Source of the DNA: Catenovulum agarivorans DS-2
Lineage (GTDB): Bacteria > Pseudomonadota > Gammaproteobacteria > Enterobacterales > Alteromonadaceae
Assembly (NCBI RefSeq): GCF_000568405.1
Contig: NZ_ARZY01000001.1
Coordinates: forward strand, 124,001-188,000
Direction of reading: 5' to 3'
DNA length: 64,000 nt
The position numbers and the translations under genes are program-made. The first letter of the stretch is position 1. Each line of letters opens with the position of its first letter. Shown here piece after piece: positions 17,035-27,099 of the stretch. The notes below the pieces were generated by a model. It saw only the letters and a program-made list of their open reading frames with translations, was not told where the DNA came from and ran no database searches.

Positions 17035-19801
17035 ACAATTATTCCAGCCTAAATGGCAGCACAAAGATGCACAAGTGCGTTTACAAGCAATTCAAAAGTT
17101 AGCCGACTCATCTATTTTAGAACAGGTGGCCGCGAAAGACATTGATACCGATGTAAGAAAACACGCTTTAGAAAAACTCAATACACTTGCGAGTTGGGAT
17201 AAAGCGATGCGCCACGACAGTGATGTCAAACTTCAAAAATTGGCGTTAGAAAAAGTTAAGTTGATGCTGTTTAATCAAGGTGTCGACCTTAGTCAAAATG
17301 ACAAAGAGCAATACCTAGCCAAGTGCAATCATATGCCTTTACTCGAGGATTATGCGCGCCGAGGCGATGATCACAATTTAAGAGTTCAAGTAATTAAACG
17401 TTTAGACAAAGCCAGTTTAAATTATGATTTAGCAATTCGAGATAACAATGAAGAAGTTGCTTTAATATGTGCCCAATCTATTGCTGATAGCAAGCAATTG
17501 GAAAAAATAGCGCAAAAAGCCAAACATTCAAAAGTTAAATCTTGGGCAAGTGAAAAACTAGCAGAACTAAAAGCCGCAGCGGAAAAACCAGCGAAAATAC
17601 GTAAAGACGCGAGCTTATTATTAAGTAAGCTGTTGGCGTTAAAAGACAAAACTGATTACCTGCAAGTAAAATCTACTGGTGAAGCGTTATTGCAACAATG
17701 GCAGTTAGTTAGCACAGAATTAACCTGCTTGCCTGAAGAAGAGCAGTTAACTCTGACAAATAAATTTGCCCAAATTTCAGATAAGTTCCAATCTAGTTTG
17801 GCTCAACTTGAAGTGGAATATAACAAAGCACAACAAGCCGAAGCCGCGCTTGCTCAACAACAGCAAATTCAACAGCAAGTTCAGCAAGCAATCCAAACTA
17901 TTCAAGATAAAGTTGCAAATGCAATCGCAAATGAAGGTGATGCTGAACTAGACGACATTGTTAAACTTATCAGTGATGCAAAAAGTTTGTTGAGTCAAGA
18001 CCATATTGGCGGACGAGTAACTGAGCAATTATTCAATCAGTTGAATGGTATTGAGCAAAATGCGGCGCATTTGCCTGAGTTTGCAGAGCAAGTGGCCCTT
18101 GCGACTCGAGCTGTCACTCAATTAAATCAGTGGACATTGCCACAAGAAATCGGCGACTTTGACCAAGCGCAAGAGCAGTTCGACAGCTGGTTTGATGATT
18201 GGAAAAAGCTGCGAAAATCAATGTTATTCGATCTGCCAGTAGAGCTGAATGAAAGTAGTCAAACGCTGATTAACGAGTGGAAGAATGGATTAAAATCCTT
18301 TAGTAGCCAACAAAACTCTGCGATTAAACAGCTCAAAGGGCAAATGCGTGAACTCGATAGGCTGATTAAATCAGGTCGCTATAACGTTGCTTTAGGTCTG
18401 TTTAGAAAAATTTCTGAAGGTATTGACGGTCTAACTAGCAAAAGCTATAGCAAAATAGAACGAGAACATCAGCGGTTAAACGAAGAAATTAATGAATTGG
18501 AAGGTTGGAAGTCTTACATTGGTTTGCCACGTAAACGTGAACTCGTCGCAGAGATGGACGCTTTAGTTGCACAACCAATGCAAGACGTGCATGAGCGTGC
18601 CAAACAAATTAAGTTGGCAAGACACACTTGGCGGTTGTTGGGTAATACAGATTCTGAAGAAAATAGCCAGTTAAATGAAGCCTTTGATATTGTTGTTGAA
18701 AAAGCATTCGCACCATGTCGTGAGAAGTTTGCAGAGTTAGAAGCACAACGCGCAGCAAATTTAGCCGCCAGAAATCAATTGGTAGATGATGCCAAAGCGG
18801 CTAAGCAAGCTTTTGAAAATAATGGTGATTATGCTGAATTGGCCAAAGCGTTGACTCGATTGCAAAATGCCTGGAACAAAGCTGGCAGTGTTGAGCGTAG
18901 CGAATATGCCAAAGTCAGTCAGGCGTTTTTTGATATTATCCGACCACTTAGAGCCCGTATAAATACCTTCCACAATGACAATGCGCAGCAGAAAAAGTCG
19001 CTTATTGAACAGGCACAAGAATGTGCACAATCAGAAGATTTAAACCAAGCGAGCGAAAAGCTTAAAGCGCTACAGCAACAATGGAAAAATATTGGTTTTG
19101 CGGGTGCGAATACCGAGAATAAGCTCTGGGGTCAGTTCAGAGCAATTAACGATACGGTCTTCAATAAAAAACAAGCTGATTATCAAGCGGAAAAAGATAA
19201 GCAGCAAGTCGCTTTTGAATCAATCAAATCTGAGCTTGATACGATTGCTGGCGAGTTAGATGGTGCAACGCTTGAACTCTGTTATAGCAAATTAGAGCAA
19301 GTTAAAGCTGTGTCGGTAGAGCAGTGCAGCCCTGGCCAAGCTAAACGTTTGCACAAGCAAATCAATCAACTAATCGATTCATGCCAGAAGCGCATTGCCG
19401 ATTTGAAGCAAAATGTTGAACAGCAAAATTTGCAAAACTGGCTGGTGAGTCTTGAGGGATATGTCAACTCAGGCACAGTGGATGAAGCTGCGCTAAATCA
19501 ACTACCAAGTTTGTTGGTTAATGCGATTGAACTGGCACAAAATAGCCCAGCTACAGGTGATGCCAGCGAGCAGCGTCGAGATTTAGCGATTCGAATGGAG
19601 ATCATTGCAGGCATTGAGCCGCCCGTGCAAGACGCCAATCGAAAAATGGAAATTCAGGTGCAATTGTTGTCTGAAAAGCTTAATGATGGAGAAACCCCTT
19701 CGGGCATACAGTTGTTACACGATTGGCTGAGCTTAGGGCCGGTGCAAGCACAAGACAAAGCGTTATTTGAACGTGTGACTAAAGCTTTATTAGCTATGTA
19801 A
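17021..19801 (+). CDS. DUF349 helical repeat protein
   Basis: A 926-residue, strongly charged, mostly helical protein with several DUF349 repeats; typical pieces are QQWKNIGFAG, LTRLQNAWNKAGSV and RHTWRLLGNTDS. The N-terminus (about residues 10-180) looks like HEAT-type repeats (VRLQAIQKLADSS, DVRKHALEKL). Long coiled-coil stretches rich in Gln and Ala occur around 265-300. No signal peptide or membrane span is seen. DUF349 proteins are widespread in gammaproteobacteria but poorly understood. The start overlaps yeaC by 14 bases, and an intrinsic terminator follows the stop by about 12 bases. Confidence 0.85.
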   Translation: MMIFKQLFQPKWQHKDAQVRLQAIQKLADSSILEQVAAKDIDTDVRKHALEKLNTLASWDKAMRHDSDVKLQKLALEKVKLMLFNQGVDLSQNDKEQYLAKCNHMPLLEDYARRGDDHNLRVQVIKRLDKASLNYDLAIRDNNEEVALICAQSIADSKQLEKIAQKAKHSKVKSWASEKLAELKAAAEKPAKIRKDASLLLSKLLALKDKTDYLQVKSTGEALLQQWQLVSTELTCLPEEEQLTLTNKFAQISDKFQSSLAQLEVEYNKAQQAEAALAQQQQIQQQVQQAIQTIQDKVANAIANEGDAELDDIVKLISDAKSLLSQDHIGGRVTEQLFNQLNGIEQNAAHLPEFAEQVALATRAVTQLNQWTLPQEIGDFDQAQEQFDSWFDDWKKLRKSMLFDLPVELNESSQTLINEWKNGLKSFSSQQNSAIKQLKGQMRELDRLIKSGRYNVALGLFRKISEGIDGLTSKSYSKIEREHQRLNEEINELEGWKSYIGLPRKRELVAEMDALVAQPMQDVHERAKQIKLARHTWRLLGNTDSEENSQLNEAFDIVVEKAFAPCREKFAELEAQRAANLAARNQLVDDAKAAKQAFENNGDYAELAKALTRLQNAWNKAGSVERSEYAKVSQAFFDIIRPLRARINTFHNDNAQQKKSLIEQAQECAQSEDLNQASEKLKALQQQWKNIGFAGANTENKLWGQFRAINDTVFNKKQADYQAEKDKQQVAFESIKSELDTIAGELDGATLELCYSKLEQVKAVSVEQCSPGQAKRLHKQINQLIDSCQKRIADLKQNVEQQNLQNWLVSLEGYVNSGTVDEAALNQLPSLLVNAIELAQNSPATGDASEQRRDLAIRMEIIAGIEPPVQDANRKMEIQVQLLSEKLNDGETPSGIQLLHDWLSLGPVQAQDKALFERVTKALLAM

Positions 19802-19812
19802 CTAACCTAATA

Positions 19813-19842
19813 AAAGAAGCACTTGCATGCAGGTGCTTCTTT
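19813..19842. terminator. Two-way intrinsic terminator between the DUF349 gene and nadK
   Basis: AAAGAAGCAC (19813-19822) pairs perfectly with GTGCTTCTTT (19833-19842), and the loop itself can pair through TGCA. T-rich sequence follows on the plus strand and an A-rich stretch precedes it, so it could end transcripts from both convergent genes. Confidence 0.8.
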
Positions 19843-19896
19843 GTTCTTATGCCCATTGCTTATTGGCGCTTAATGCGGCTGAGCCCAACCTCTACC

Positions 19897-20778
19897 TCAA
19901 TATAGTTTACTGCCCCAGTTCAGTTTACGACGCAATACGTTAAAATAATTATAGTCTTTAGGATGAAGCAATTTGAGCAAGTCAGGGTGTTTTTGAATGC
20001 GTATTTCATCACCTGGTAAAACCGGCAAAGTTACATGGCCATCACAAGTAACACCTAGCTGTGCCTGCGAGCGATTTGGTACAACTAGCTGAATTGTAGA
20101 ATTTGCATCCACAACCAAAGGGCGATTCGTTAAAGAGTGTGGAAACATAGGCAATAAACATATTGCATTTAGGTTGGGCGTTAGAATGGGGCCGCCACCA
20201 GATAATGAATAAGCAGTCGAACCAGTTGGCGTTGACATGATTAAGCCGTCCGCACGCTGACTAAAGACAAATTTGTCATTAATGTAGACTTCGAACTCTA
20301 TCATGTGTGCGACTTTGTCTGAGTGCAATACCGCCTCGTTTACTGCACTGTTGACGCTTTTAACTTCACCATGGCGATGCACTGTCACTTCTAATAAAAA
20401 GCGTTCTTCAATTGAAAAATTACCTTTTAATACTTGGGTTAGGGCGCTCTCAAATGCCTCTGGGTTTATGTCAGTTAAAAAACCTAAGTTGCCTCGGTTG
20501 ATTCCAATCACAGCAGTATCAAAACGTGAAAGAACTCTAGCGGCACCCAACATATTGCCATCGCCGCCAATCACAATGGCTAAATCACATATTTGTCCGA
20601 GTTCTAACAGGGTTAATTGTTCAACATTGTCTAATTCAACATCATGCCCGACTTTTTGTTCAACATATACCTGACAGCCTTGCTGCTGTAAAAATTGGCA
20701 TACGCCGATTAAAGTTGTTGTTGTATCAGGATGGTTGGCTTTGCCAACTAGGCCGACTTTTTTGAAAACTGACGTCAT
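19897..20778 (-). CDS. nadK: NAD kinase
   Basis: A 293-residue cytoplasmic enzyme that phosphorylates NAD to NADP; length equals the E. coli enzyme closely. The GGDGNML motif near residue 72 carries the catalytic Asp, [11 protein letters not shown] follows, and the glycine-rich [14 protein letters not shown] and the NE in VNEAVLH complete the NAD-binding site. It is divergent from grpE, as often seen in gammaproteobacteria. The intergenic region of about 200 bases must hold both promoters. Confidence 0.96.
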   Translation of the reverse strand: MTSVFKKVGLVGKANHPDTTTTLIGVCQFLQQQGCQVYVEQKVGHDVELDNVEQLTLLELGQICDLAIVIGGDGNMLGAARVLSRFDTAVIGINRGNLGFLTDINPEAFESALTQVLKGNFSIEERFLLEVTVHRHGEVKSVNSAVNEAVLHSDKVAHMIEFEVYINDKFVFSQRADGLIMSTPTGSTAYSLSGGGPILTPNLNAICLLPMFPHSLTNRPLVVDANSTIQLVVPNRSQAQLGVTCDGHVTLPVLPGDEIRIQKHPDLLKLLHPKDYNYFNVLRRKLNWGSKLY

Positions 20779-20902
20779 TAATTTGCTCTAAGATATTGTA
20801 AGCTTTTGTAAATTCTAACTCAGTCGTAAATATCAACAAGTACAAATATCGCCGATTTGGTAAATTGTTTAATAAATTTATTGATTAACTGGTGATTAAA
20901 GG

Positions 20903-20930
20903 CTTGATTCATATTTATTTGCCCTTATAT
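20903..20930 (+). promoter_or_regulatory. Probable heat-shock (sigma-32) promoter of grpE
   Basis: CTTGATT at 20903-20909 resembles the sigma-32 -35 element CTTGAAA, and CCTTATAT at 20923-20930 resembles the -10 element CCCCATNT (matching at six positions counting the free one). The 13-base spacer is the expected length. It lies 57 bases before the chosen grpE start, fitting heat-shock control of GrpE. Confidence 0.55.
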
Positions 20931-20986
20931 TGCAAAGCAGTGTTACGGCCTTGGCCCGATCTAACAATCTGTTTTGGAGTAATAGT

Positions 20987-21589
20987 ATGAGCAATGAACA
21001 GCAAGATGTTCAAGTAGAAGACGTAAATGAACAAAATGAAGCTGAAGTAGAGGCGCAAGCAAGTGAAGCATCAGAACAGGCTAGTGATAACAGTCAAGTT
21101 CAAGAGCTTGAAGCTCAGTTAGCAGCAGCCCAAGCAAAAATCCAAGAGCAACAAGATTCAGTTGTCAGAGCAAAAGCTGAAGTTGAAAATGTTCGCCGTC
21201 GTGCAGCGCAGGACGTAGAAAAGGCACACAAATTTGCATTAGAGAAATTTTCTAACGAGTTATTGCCAGTGGCTGATAACTTAGAGCGAGCGTTACAAGC
21301 CGCCGACAAAGAAAACGAAGCTTTGGTCCCTATGATTGAAGGTGTTGAGCTTACGTTAAAGAGCTTTGATGCAACGCTAGCTAAATTTGGTGTAGAAGTC
21401 GTTGCGCCACAACAAGGTGAAGCATTAAATCCTGAACTACACCAAGCAATGTCAATGATTCCTAACCCAGATGTAGCACCAAACGCAATTATCGATTGTT
21501 TACAAAAGGGATATACTTTAAACGGTCGTTTATTGCGACCTGCTATGGTGATTGTATCTGCTGCTTCTAGCGTAGATACTCAAGCTTAA
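20987..21589 (+). CDS. grpE: Nucleotide exchange factor GrpE
   Basis: A 200-residue co-chaperone that speeds ADP release from DnaK. An acidic, Glu/Gln-rich N-terminus (residues 1-40) leads into the long coiled-coil helix, then the GrpE core: [22 protein letters not shown]..., [25 protein letters not shown] and a C-terminal beta domain containing NPELHQAMS and [14 protein letters not shown]. The ATG at 20987 is chosen because GGAG lies 8 bases before it and the protein then has normal length; the frame is open further upstream but without a start signal. A terminator follows. Confidence 0.96.
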   Translation: MSNEQQDVQVEDVNEQNEAEVEAQASEASEQASDNSQVQELEAQLAAAQAKIQEQQDSVVRAKAEVENVRRRAAQDVEKAHKFALEKFSNELLPVADNLERALQAADKENEALVPMIEGVELTLKSFDATLAKFGVEVVAPQQGEALNPELHQAMSMIPNPDVAPNAIIDCLQKGYTLNGRLLRPAMVIVSAASSVDTQA

Positions 21590-21617
21590 ATCTAAAGATA
21601 AGCTTGAAGTAAAGACT

Positions 21618-21650
21618 AAGTTCAGACTGGCCGTGAGCCGTCTGAACTTT
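21618..21650. terminator. Intrinsic terminator between grpE and the small PilZ gene
   Basis: AAGTTCAGAC (21618-21627) pairs perfectly with GTCTGAACTT (21640-21649), with further GGC/GCC pairing inside. The arms lie between the convergent stop codons, the right arm reaching the stop of the PilZ gene. Only a short T-run follows on the plus strand. Confidence 0.65.
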
Positions 21651-22023
21651 AATGAATCAAATTTTCTAGCTCTCTGCTAAGTAAAGTCTCATCTGCCATG
21701 TTCAGCTGCAGTAATCGTTTTAGATGAGCTGCACTATCAATGTCGATCTGCTTACACTCCAATCCAATATAACTTTGTGCAATGTGGGCAATTGTCACTT
21801 GCATTTCTATCGTGACATCGGAATTAGGCAGTTCAAAAATCAGCTCGAAATTCGTTTGCTCTGATTGCGATTGGAGATTGGCTTGTTGGTTATTTTCAGG
21901 TAACGAAACCAGCGCACCTTTTAAGGACAAATCGATCAAATTAACATCCCAGCAATTTTGCTTGTTGCTCAATTGTGCTGGAATAGCAAAAAAAATACGT
22001 GTGAAATGCCTTCTTTCGTCCAT
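21649..22023 (-). CDS. Single-domain PilZ protein
   Basis: A 124-residue protein that is essentially one PilZ domain. The cyclic-di-GMP binding signature is complete: RRHFTR near residue 4 (the RxxxR half) and DLSLKGALV near residue 27-35 (the DxSxxG half). No signal peptide or membrane span. Such small PilZ proteins act as cytoplasmic cyclic-di-GMP receptors, often for pili, flagella or exopolysaccharide; the partner is not evident. It is a stand-alone gene, convergent to grpE. Confidence 0.9.
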   Translation of the reverse strand: MDERRHFTRIFFAIPAQLSNKQNCWDVNLIDLSLKGALVSLPENNQQANLQSQSEQTNFELIFELPNSDVTIEMQVTIAHIAQSYIGLECKQIDIDSAAHLKRLLQLNMADETLLSRELENLIH

Positions 22024-22070
22024 ATAAACCGCTCTGATTAAATAACTATGCTGTTAATATAGCTTATAAA

Positions 22071-22097
22071 ATAAAAAACGGCAGTCTTACTGCCGTT
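22071..22097 (-). terminator. Intrinsic terminator of ettA
   Basis: On the minus strand AACGGCAGT (22097-22089) pairs with ACTGCCGTT (22085-22077) around a three-base loop and is followed by a run of T (complement of the A-run at 22073-22078). It lies 14 bases after the ettA stop. Confidence 0.85.
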
Positions 22098-22110
22098 GTT
22101 TATTGGAATA

Positions 22111-23778
22111 TTAGTTAATTTTTTTGTATTTAATACGATGAGGGTTGAGCACAGCCTCTTCGCCTAAGGTTTCTTTCAACCAAGCTTCATAGTCTGTGTA
22201 GTTACCTTCATAGAAATTAACTTTACCTTCATCTCGATAATCGAGAATGTGTGTGGCTATACGGTCTAAAAACCAACGGTCATGCGAAATTACCATGGCG
22301 CACCCAGGGAAGTCGAGTAGGGCATTTTCCAGCGCACGTAGTGTTTCAACGTCGAGGTCATTCGTCGGTTCGTCCAGTAATAAAACATTACCACCGGCTT
22401 TTAACAGCTTGGCTAAATGAACACGGTTTCGCTCACCACCAGATAGTTCGCCGATACGTTTTTGTTGATCGGTTCCTTTAAAGTTGAATCGACTGACATA
22501 GGCACGACTATTGATTTCAAAGCTACCGATAGTAATGATATCTTGTCCTTCTGAAATTTCTTGCCAGACTGTGTTGTCGTCATTCATATCATCTCTGAAT
22601 TGATCAACACTCGATAGTTTTACCGTGTCACCTAAGACGATCTCGCCACTGTCTGGTTGCTCTGTGCCAGATAGCATACGGAATAAAGTCGACTTACCCG
22701 CGCCGTTTGGACCGATAATGCCAACAATTGCGCCTTTTGGCATGCTGAAAGACAAATCATCAATTAATACGCGATCCCCATAAGACTTTTTCAGGTTCTG
22801 TACTTCAATGACCTTGTCACCTAAACGCTCTCCAGGTGGAATATATAATTCATTGGTTTCATTGCGGCGCTGAAAATCTTGGTTGTTAAGCTCTTCAAAT
22901 CTAGCCATACGCGCTTTACTTTTTGCTTGGCGTCCTTTCGGGTTGCTACGCACCCATTCAAGCTCTTGTTTAATTGAACGTTTGCGCGCATTTTCAGCGC
23001 GTTCTTCTTGCTCTAAACGCGCATCTTTTTGCTCTAACCAAGAAGAGTAGTTGCCTTCCCATGGAATACCATGGCCTCTATCAAGCTCTAATATCCAACC
23101 AGCAACATTATCTAAAAAGTATCTATCATGGGTTATGGCCACAACAGTACCTTCGTAGTCGTGCAAGAAGCGCTCTAACCAAGCTACCGATTCTGCATCT
23201 AAGTGGTTAGTTGGCTCATCCAGCAATAACATATCTGGTTTTTCAAGTAATAAACGACAAAGCGCAACTCGGCGTCTTTCACCACCTGACAGCTTAGTTA
23301 CTTCTGCTTCCCAAGGTGGCAGTCTAAGCGCATCAGCGGCGCGTTCGAGCATGTTTTCTATGTTGTGTCCGTCGTGGCTTTGGATGATGTTTTCCAATTT
23401 TGCTTGCTCTGCTGCGAGTGCATCAAAATCAGCATCTGGTTCAGCGTAAGCCGCATAAACCTGATCAAGTTTGCTAATTGCGTCTTTAACTTCGGCAATC
23501 GCTTCTTCAATGTTTTCTCGCACGTTTTTAGATGGGTCAAGTTGTGGCTCTTGTGGCAAATATCCAATTTTTAGATCGGGTTGAGGTCTTGCTTCACCTT
23601 CAATCTCTGTATCTATACCTGCCATGATACGTAGTAAGGTTGATTTACCCGCACCATTCAGACCTAAAACACCAATTTTTGCACCTGGGAAAAAGCACAA
23701 ATTTATGTTTTTTAGTATTTCACGTTTTGGTGGCACAATTTTGCTCACCTGGTTCATTGTATATACATACTGAGCCAT
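22111..23778 (-). CDS. ettA: Energy-dependent translational throttle protein EttA (ABC-F ATPase)
   Basis: A 555-residue ABC-F protein, the same length as E. coli EttA, which binds the ribosomal E site and gates early elongation by the ATP/ADP ratio. Two ATPase domains are visible: Walker A GLNGAGKST and GPNGAGKST, two LSGGERRRVAL / LSGGERNRVHL signatures, and LLLDEPTNHLD / LLLDEPTNDLD Walker B motifs. The linker between them is charged (RRNETNELYIPPGERLG). There are no membrane segments. The start at 23778 (MAQYVYTM) gives the family N-terminus; the frame stays open 22 codons further upstream. A strong terminator follows. Confidence 0.96.
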   Translation of the reverse strand: MAQYVYTMNQVSKIVPPKREILKNINLCFFPGAKIGVLGLNGAGKSTLLRIMAGIDTEIEGEARPQPDLKIGYLPQEPQLDPSKNVRENIEEAIAEVKDAISKLDQVYAAYAEPDADFDALAAEQAKLENIIQSHDGHNIENMLERAADALRLPPWEAEVTKLSGGERRRVALCRLLLEKPDMLLLDEPTNHLDAESVAWLERFLHDYEGTVVAITHDRYFLDNVAGWILELDRGHGIPWEGNYSSWLEQKDARLEQEERAENARKRSIKQELEWVRSNPKGRQAKSKARMARFEELNNQDFQRRNETNELYIPPGERLGDKVIEVQNLKKSYGDRVLIDDLSFSMPKGAIVGIIGPNGAGKSTLFRMLSGTEQPDSGEIVLGDTVKLSSVDQFRDDMNDDNTVWQEISEGQDIITIGSFEINSRAYVSRFNFKGTDQQKRIGELSGGERNRVHLAKLLKAGGNVLLLDEPTNDLDVETLRALENALLDFPGCAMVISHDRWFLDRIATHILDYRDEGKVNFYEGNYTDYEAWLKETLGEEAVLNPHRIKYKKIN

Positions 23779-24044
23779 ATAAATTCCTAGATTGATTAAA
23801 CGTTGCTGGATAAAATTTGCTGCTAATTTTAGCAGTGTTAGCATTGATTAAACAAATACCAAGTGGTTATTACTTGATAAATCAACAATGAATATAAATA
23901 ATTAGCGTTTTTAGCCGATAAAATGCTATAAGAGTCACAAATTGGCGGAAAAATCCGTTAGGCTACACTAACATATAATTATTAATAACATGGGGTGGTC
24001 TAGTAAAGTTTATCAAACTAGACTGGTACAACCAGAGTAACGGA

Positions 24045-27000
24045 ATGCTCAATAACAATAAGAGGTTTCGGCTTTCCATGCAATGGATTAAAGCTAAGGT
24101 TTTTCATTCGCTTTCGATCAAAGCTACATTGGCTGTGCTGGTGTCATGTTTAGCACTTGGTATGGTCGGTGGTTTTTTGTTGTCAAAAGACCAAAATAGC
24201 TATTTAAGTCAAAGTGCACACGACGAGGCAAGACAAATAGCGCTGCTTCAAGCAGATATGCTAAATCAACATTTGGCGCACCTGGTGTCATTGGGTTCAT
24301 ATAGCCATCAACAATTGAGTCAATTGATAGCCGATTTTTATGCGCAAGATATCAGTGCCACCGAGCCAGCATCTGCAACTGGCATTCACGCGAGTATAGA
24401 TTCAGCCATTTACTACTCAGACAAAAGTAAACTAGATGCACAACTGATTGCTTTAGCCAATTTTTTAAACGCGCATTGGCCTAGATTGGCGACGCCAATT
24501 GCAGCGCAATTTAGTGGATACTATTTTATTGGCAAGCAGCAATTTGCGGTGACTTATCCGGCTAAACTAGCAACAGATTTGCCCGCCAAACATTCTTTTG
24601 ATAAAGACATATTTTATAAAGTTGGCACCCCCACGTATAACCCAACACGCCAACCTGTTTGGACACCAGTTTATTATGACGATATTCAAAATACTTGGAT
24701 GACAACGCTGGTTATTCCGGTTTACCTTGATGGAAATTTTGTTGGGGTTGCTGGCGCTGACTTCGTATTGGATAACGTTACTCAATTAGTGAGTCAAAAT
24801 GTTCGAGGGTTAGTTGGTCAAGAGGTGTTTATTTTTGACAATAAAGGCAACCTAATTTTTCACCCCAAGTTTAATAAAGTTATAACCTCTCAGCATGCTC
24901 GTCTGAGTACTCAATTAAATAATTTTCAGAATGCGCCAGACTTTAGCCAAAAAATTATCAGAGAAGCGCTAGTGAATGGGCGCTTTCGCGGTGAAAAAGT
25001 CTTTATGGTTGATCATCAATTTCCCGTAGCGGTTGGCAATATTGCTTCTTTGAACTGGTACATAGCAGTGGTGGATGTTTCAGATTCAGTAAACAGTTAT
25101 TTAGCCAGTTATAATAAAAAGTTGTATTTGGGGTTCGCGGCCGCGGCGTTTGTGTTTGCGCTGCTAATTTATTGGCTATTAAACGAGACCATTTTAAAGC
25201 GGCTTAAAACTGTTACCCAGGCGTTGTCAAAACATCAACAGGGACAAATCGACTTAGGACACTTGCTTGAAGAGAAAGACGAAATTGGTGTTGTAGCGCG
25301 TTCAATCAATGCGTTGTCGGGAGAGGTTAATAGCTTAATTGATGGGTTAAATGAAAAAATAAAAGAAAAAGAATTGGCCGAGCTTGCAGCTGTAAAACTT
25401 TCTAATGCGGTTAAGCACAGTGAAACGGCTATCGCTATCACTAATGATAAATTTGAGATTGAGTTTGTTAACCCCAAATTTGTCGAAATGTGTGGTCGTG
25501 AAGAAGACGAGTTAATTGGTAATCACCTTAAGATTGTTTTTGATCAACATATGGCATGGATGTTAGACGCAGCTTTTGAGCAATTGCAACTTGGCCATGC
25601 ATGGAAAGGTGAACTTCTTATGGTTCACTCAAACGGTAGCGAAGTATGGGTGGCTCAGACTTTTTCGCCGATGACCGAAGATGTTAATGGTGGTAAGCAT
25701 TTTGTTTCAGCCACCCAAGATATTTCAATGATGAAAGACAACCAGCGGGAAATGGAGAAACTTGCTTATCATGATCCGCTGACTGATTTATATAACCGCA
25801 CCTTTTTCAAAGCTCAGCTCACCAAGTCGTTAGAAATGACCAAACGTGGACATTTTGCATTTGCATTATTTTATTTTGATTTAGACCAATTTAAGCGGGT
25901 AAACGATACATTAGGCCATGAAGCCGGAGATGAGTTGCTTATTGAAATTGCTCGTCGCTTGGTTAGACGATTAAGAGCAGAAGATACAATTGCAAGATTA
26001 GGCGGCGATGAGTTTGCTGTTATTTTAAGTGGCGTTGCAACGGTAGAGCGAGCCAGTGCGATGGCCACTGACATACAAAATGTGATTCGTGAACCAGTGC
26101 AATTGTCTGGTGCTGAAGTGTTGGTGAGTGCCAGTATTGGTATTACCATGTCGCCCAAAGATGCCATGAGCATTGAAACTTTATTGCGTAATGCTGATTT
26201 GGCTATGTATCGAGCCAAAGCGGCTGGACGAAGTACCCACTATTTCTTCACTGATGATTTAGATAAAGCAGTGCAAGAAAGCCTGCTGATTGAGAGTGAA
26301 TTACGAGTTGCCCTTAGAGAGTACCAATTCCAATTATTCTACCAACCGCAAATTGATTTAAAAACAGGGAAACTGTTTGGGTTTGAGGCACTAATTCGTT
26401 GGAATCATCCTGAGCGAGGGATGGTTTCACCAGCTATATTTATTCCTGTTGCAGAACAATCTGGTTTAATTGTTGAATTGGGTGAGTGGGTCTTAGCTGA
26501 AGCCAGTATGTTTATCGCGAGACTAAACCATAGATACAACGAAAACTATACCGTTGCTGTTAATTTATCTGCTCGCCAGTTTAAAGATAAAAGCGTTGCT
26601 AAAGTGATAAAAAGCAGCATTATCAACGCAAGAATAAAACCAGAGTGGTTGGATATCGAAATCACCGAATCTATGTTAATGGGCGATATAAACGAGGCGT
26701 TACATCAACTAGATGACATTAAAGCGTTGGGCGTACAAATGTCGATTGACGACTTTGGAACAGGATATTCATCGTTGAGCTATCTGAAAAAATTCCCAGT
26801 TGATACTTTGAAAGTCGATAGGGCTTTTATTAAAGATATTCCAGATGATACTGATGATATGGCAATTTCAGATGCTATTATCGCGTTGGCGCATAAATTA
26901 AATATGAAAGTAATTGCAGAAGGGGTTGAAACTGCTGAGCACGTCGAATTTTTAGTACAGAATCATTGTCAAATTGGCCAAGGATATTTATTTAGTCAGC

Positions 27001-27089
27001 CGATTGATGAAGAGTCGCTGTATAAATTTATAGATAATTCGACCAAGCCTTATATGCATTTATTTGAAAAGCCAACCGCAATTAAATAG
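24045..27089 (+). CDS. Cache-PAS-GGDEF-EAL cyclic-di-GMP protein
   Basis: A 1014-residue membrane receptor. It has a first span near residues 25-47, a periplasmic double-Cache-like region (about 60-350, with VIPVYLDGNFVGVAGADF), a second span near 358-380, and a HAMP-like linker. A PAS domain (about 460-570), GGDEF (ARLGGDEF near 652, with inhibitory-site RAED before it) and EAL (FEALIRW near 779) follow. EAL catalytic residues are kept: NLSARQF, EITESM, DDFGTGYSS, KVDRAF, AEGVET. Both enzyme activities are plausible. Cache domains usually bind small metabolites such as amino or organic acids; the ligand here is unknown. It is a monocistronic gene, divergent from ettA. Confidence 0.93.
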   Translation: MLNNNKRFRLSMQWIKAKVFHSLSIKATLAVLVSCLALGMVGGFLLSKDQNSYLSQSAHDEARQIALLQADMLNQHLAHLVSLGSYSHQQLSQLIADFYAQDISATEPASATGIHASIDSAIYYSDKSKLDAQLIALANFLNAHWPRLATPIAAQFSGYYFIGKQQFAVTYPAKLATDLPAKHSFDKDIFYKVGTPTYNPTRQPVWTPVYYDDIQNTWMTTLVIPVYLDGNFVGVAGADFVLDNVTQLVSQNVRGLVGQEVFIFDNKGNLIFHPKFNKVITSQHARLSTQLNNFQNAPDFSQKIIREALVNGRFRGEKVFMVDHQFPVAVGNIASLNWYIAVVDVSDSVNSYLASYNKKLYLGFAAAAFVFALLIYWLLNETILKRLKTVTQALSKHQQGQIDLGHLLEEKDEIGVVARSINALSGEVNSLIDGLNEKIKEKELAELAAVKLSNAVKHSETAIAITNDKFEIEFVNPKFVEMCGREEDELIGNHLKIVFDQHMAWMLDAAFEQLQLGHAWKGELLMVHSNGSEVWVAQTFSPMTEDVNGGKHFVSATQDISMMKDNQREMEKLAYHDPLTDLYNRTFFKAQLTKSLEMTKRGHFAFALFYFDLDQFKRVNDTLGHEAGDELLIEIARRLVRRLRAEDTIARLGGDEFAVILSGVATVERASAMATDIQNVIREPVQLSGAEVLVSASIGITMSPKDAMSIETLLRNADLAMYRAKAAGRSTHYFFTDDLDKAVQESLLIESELRVALREYQFQLFYQPQIDLKTGKLFGFEALIRWNHPERGMVSPAIFIPVAEQSGLIVELGEWVLAEASMFIARLNHRYNENYTVAVNLSARQFKDKSVAKVIKSSIINARIKPEWLDIEITESMLMGDINEALHQLDDIKALGVQMSIDDFGTGYSSLSYLKKFPVDTLKVDRAFIKDIPDDTDDMAISDAIIALAHKLNMKVIAEGVETAEHVEFLVQNHCQIGQGYLFSQPIDEESLYKFIDNSTKPYMHLFEKPTAIK

Positions 27090-27099
27090 TGCCTCTCAG

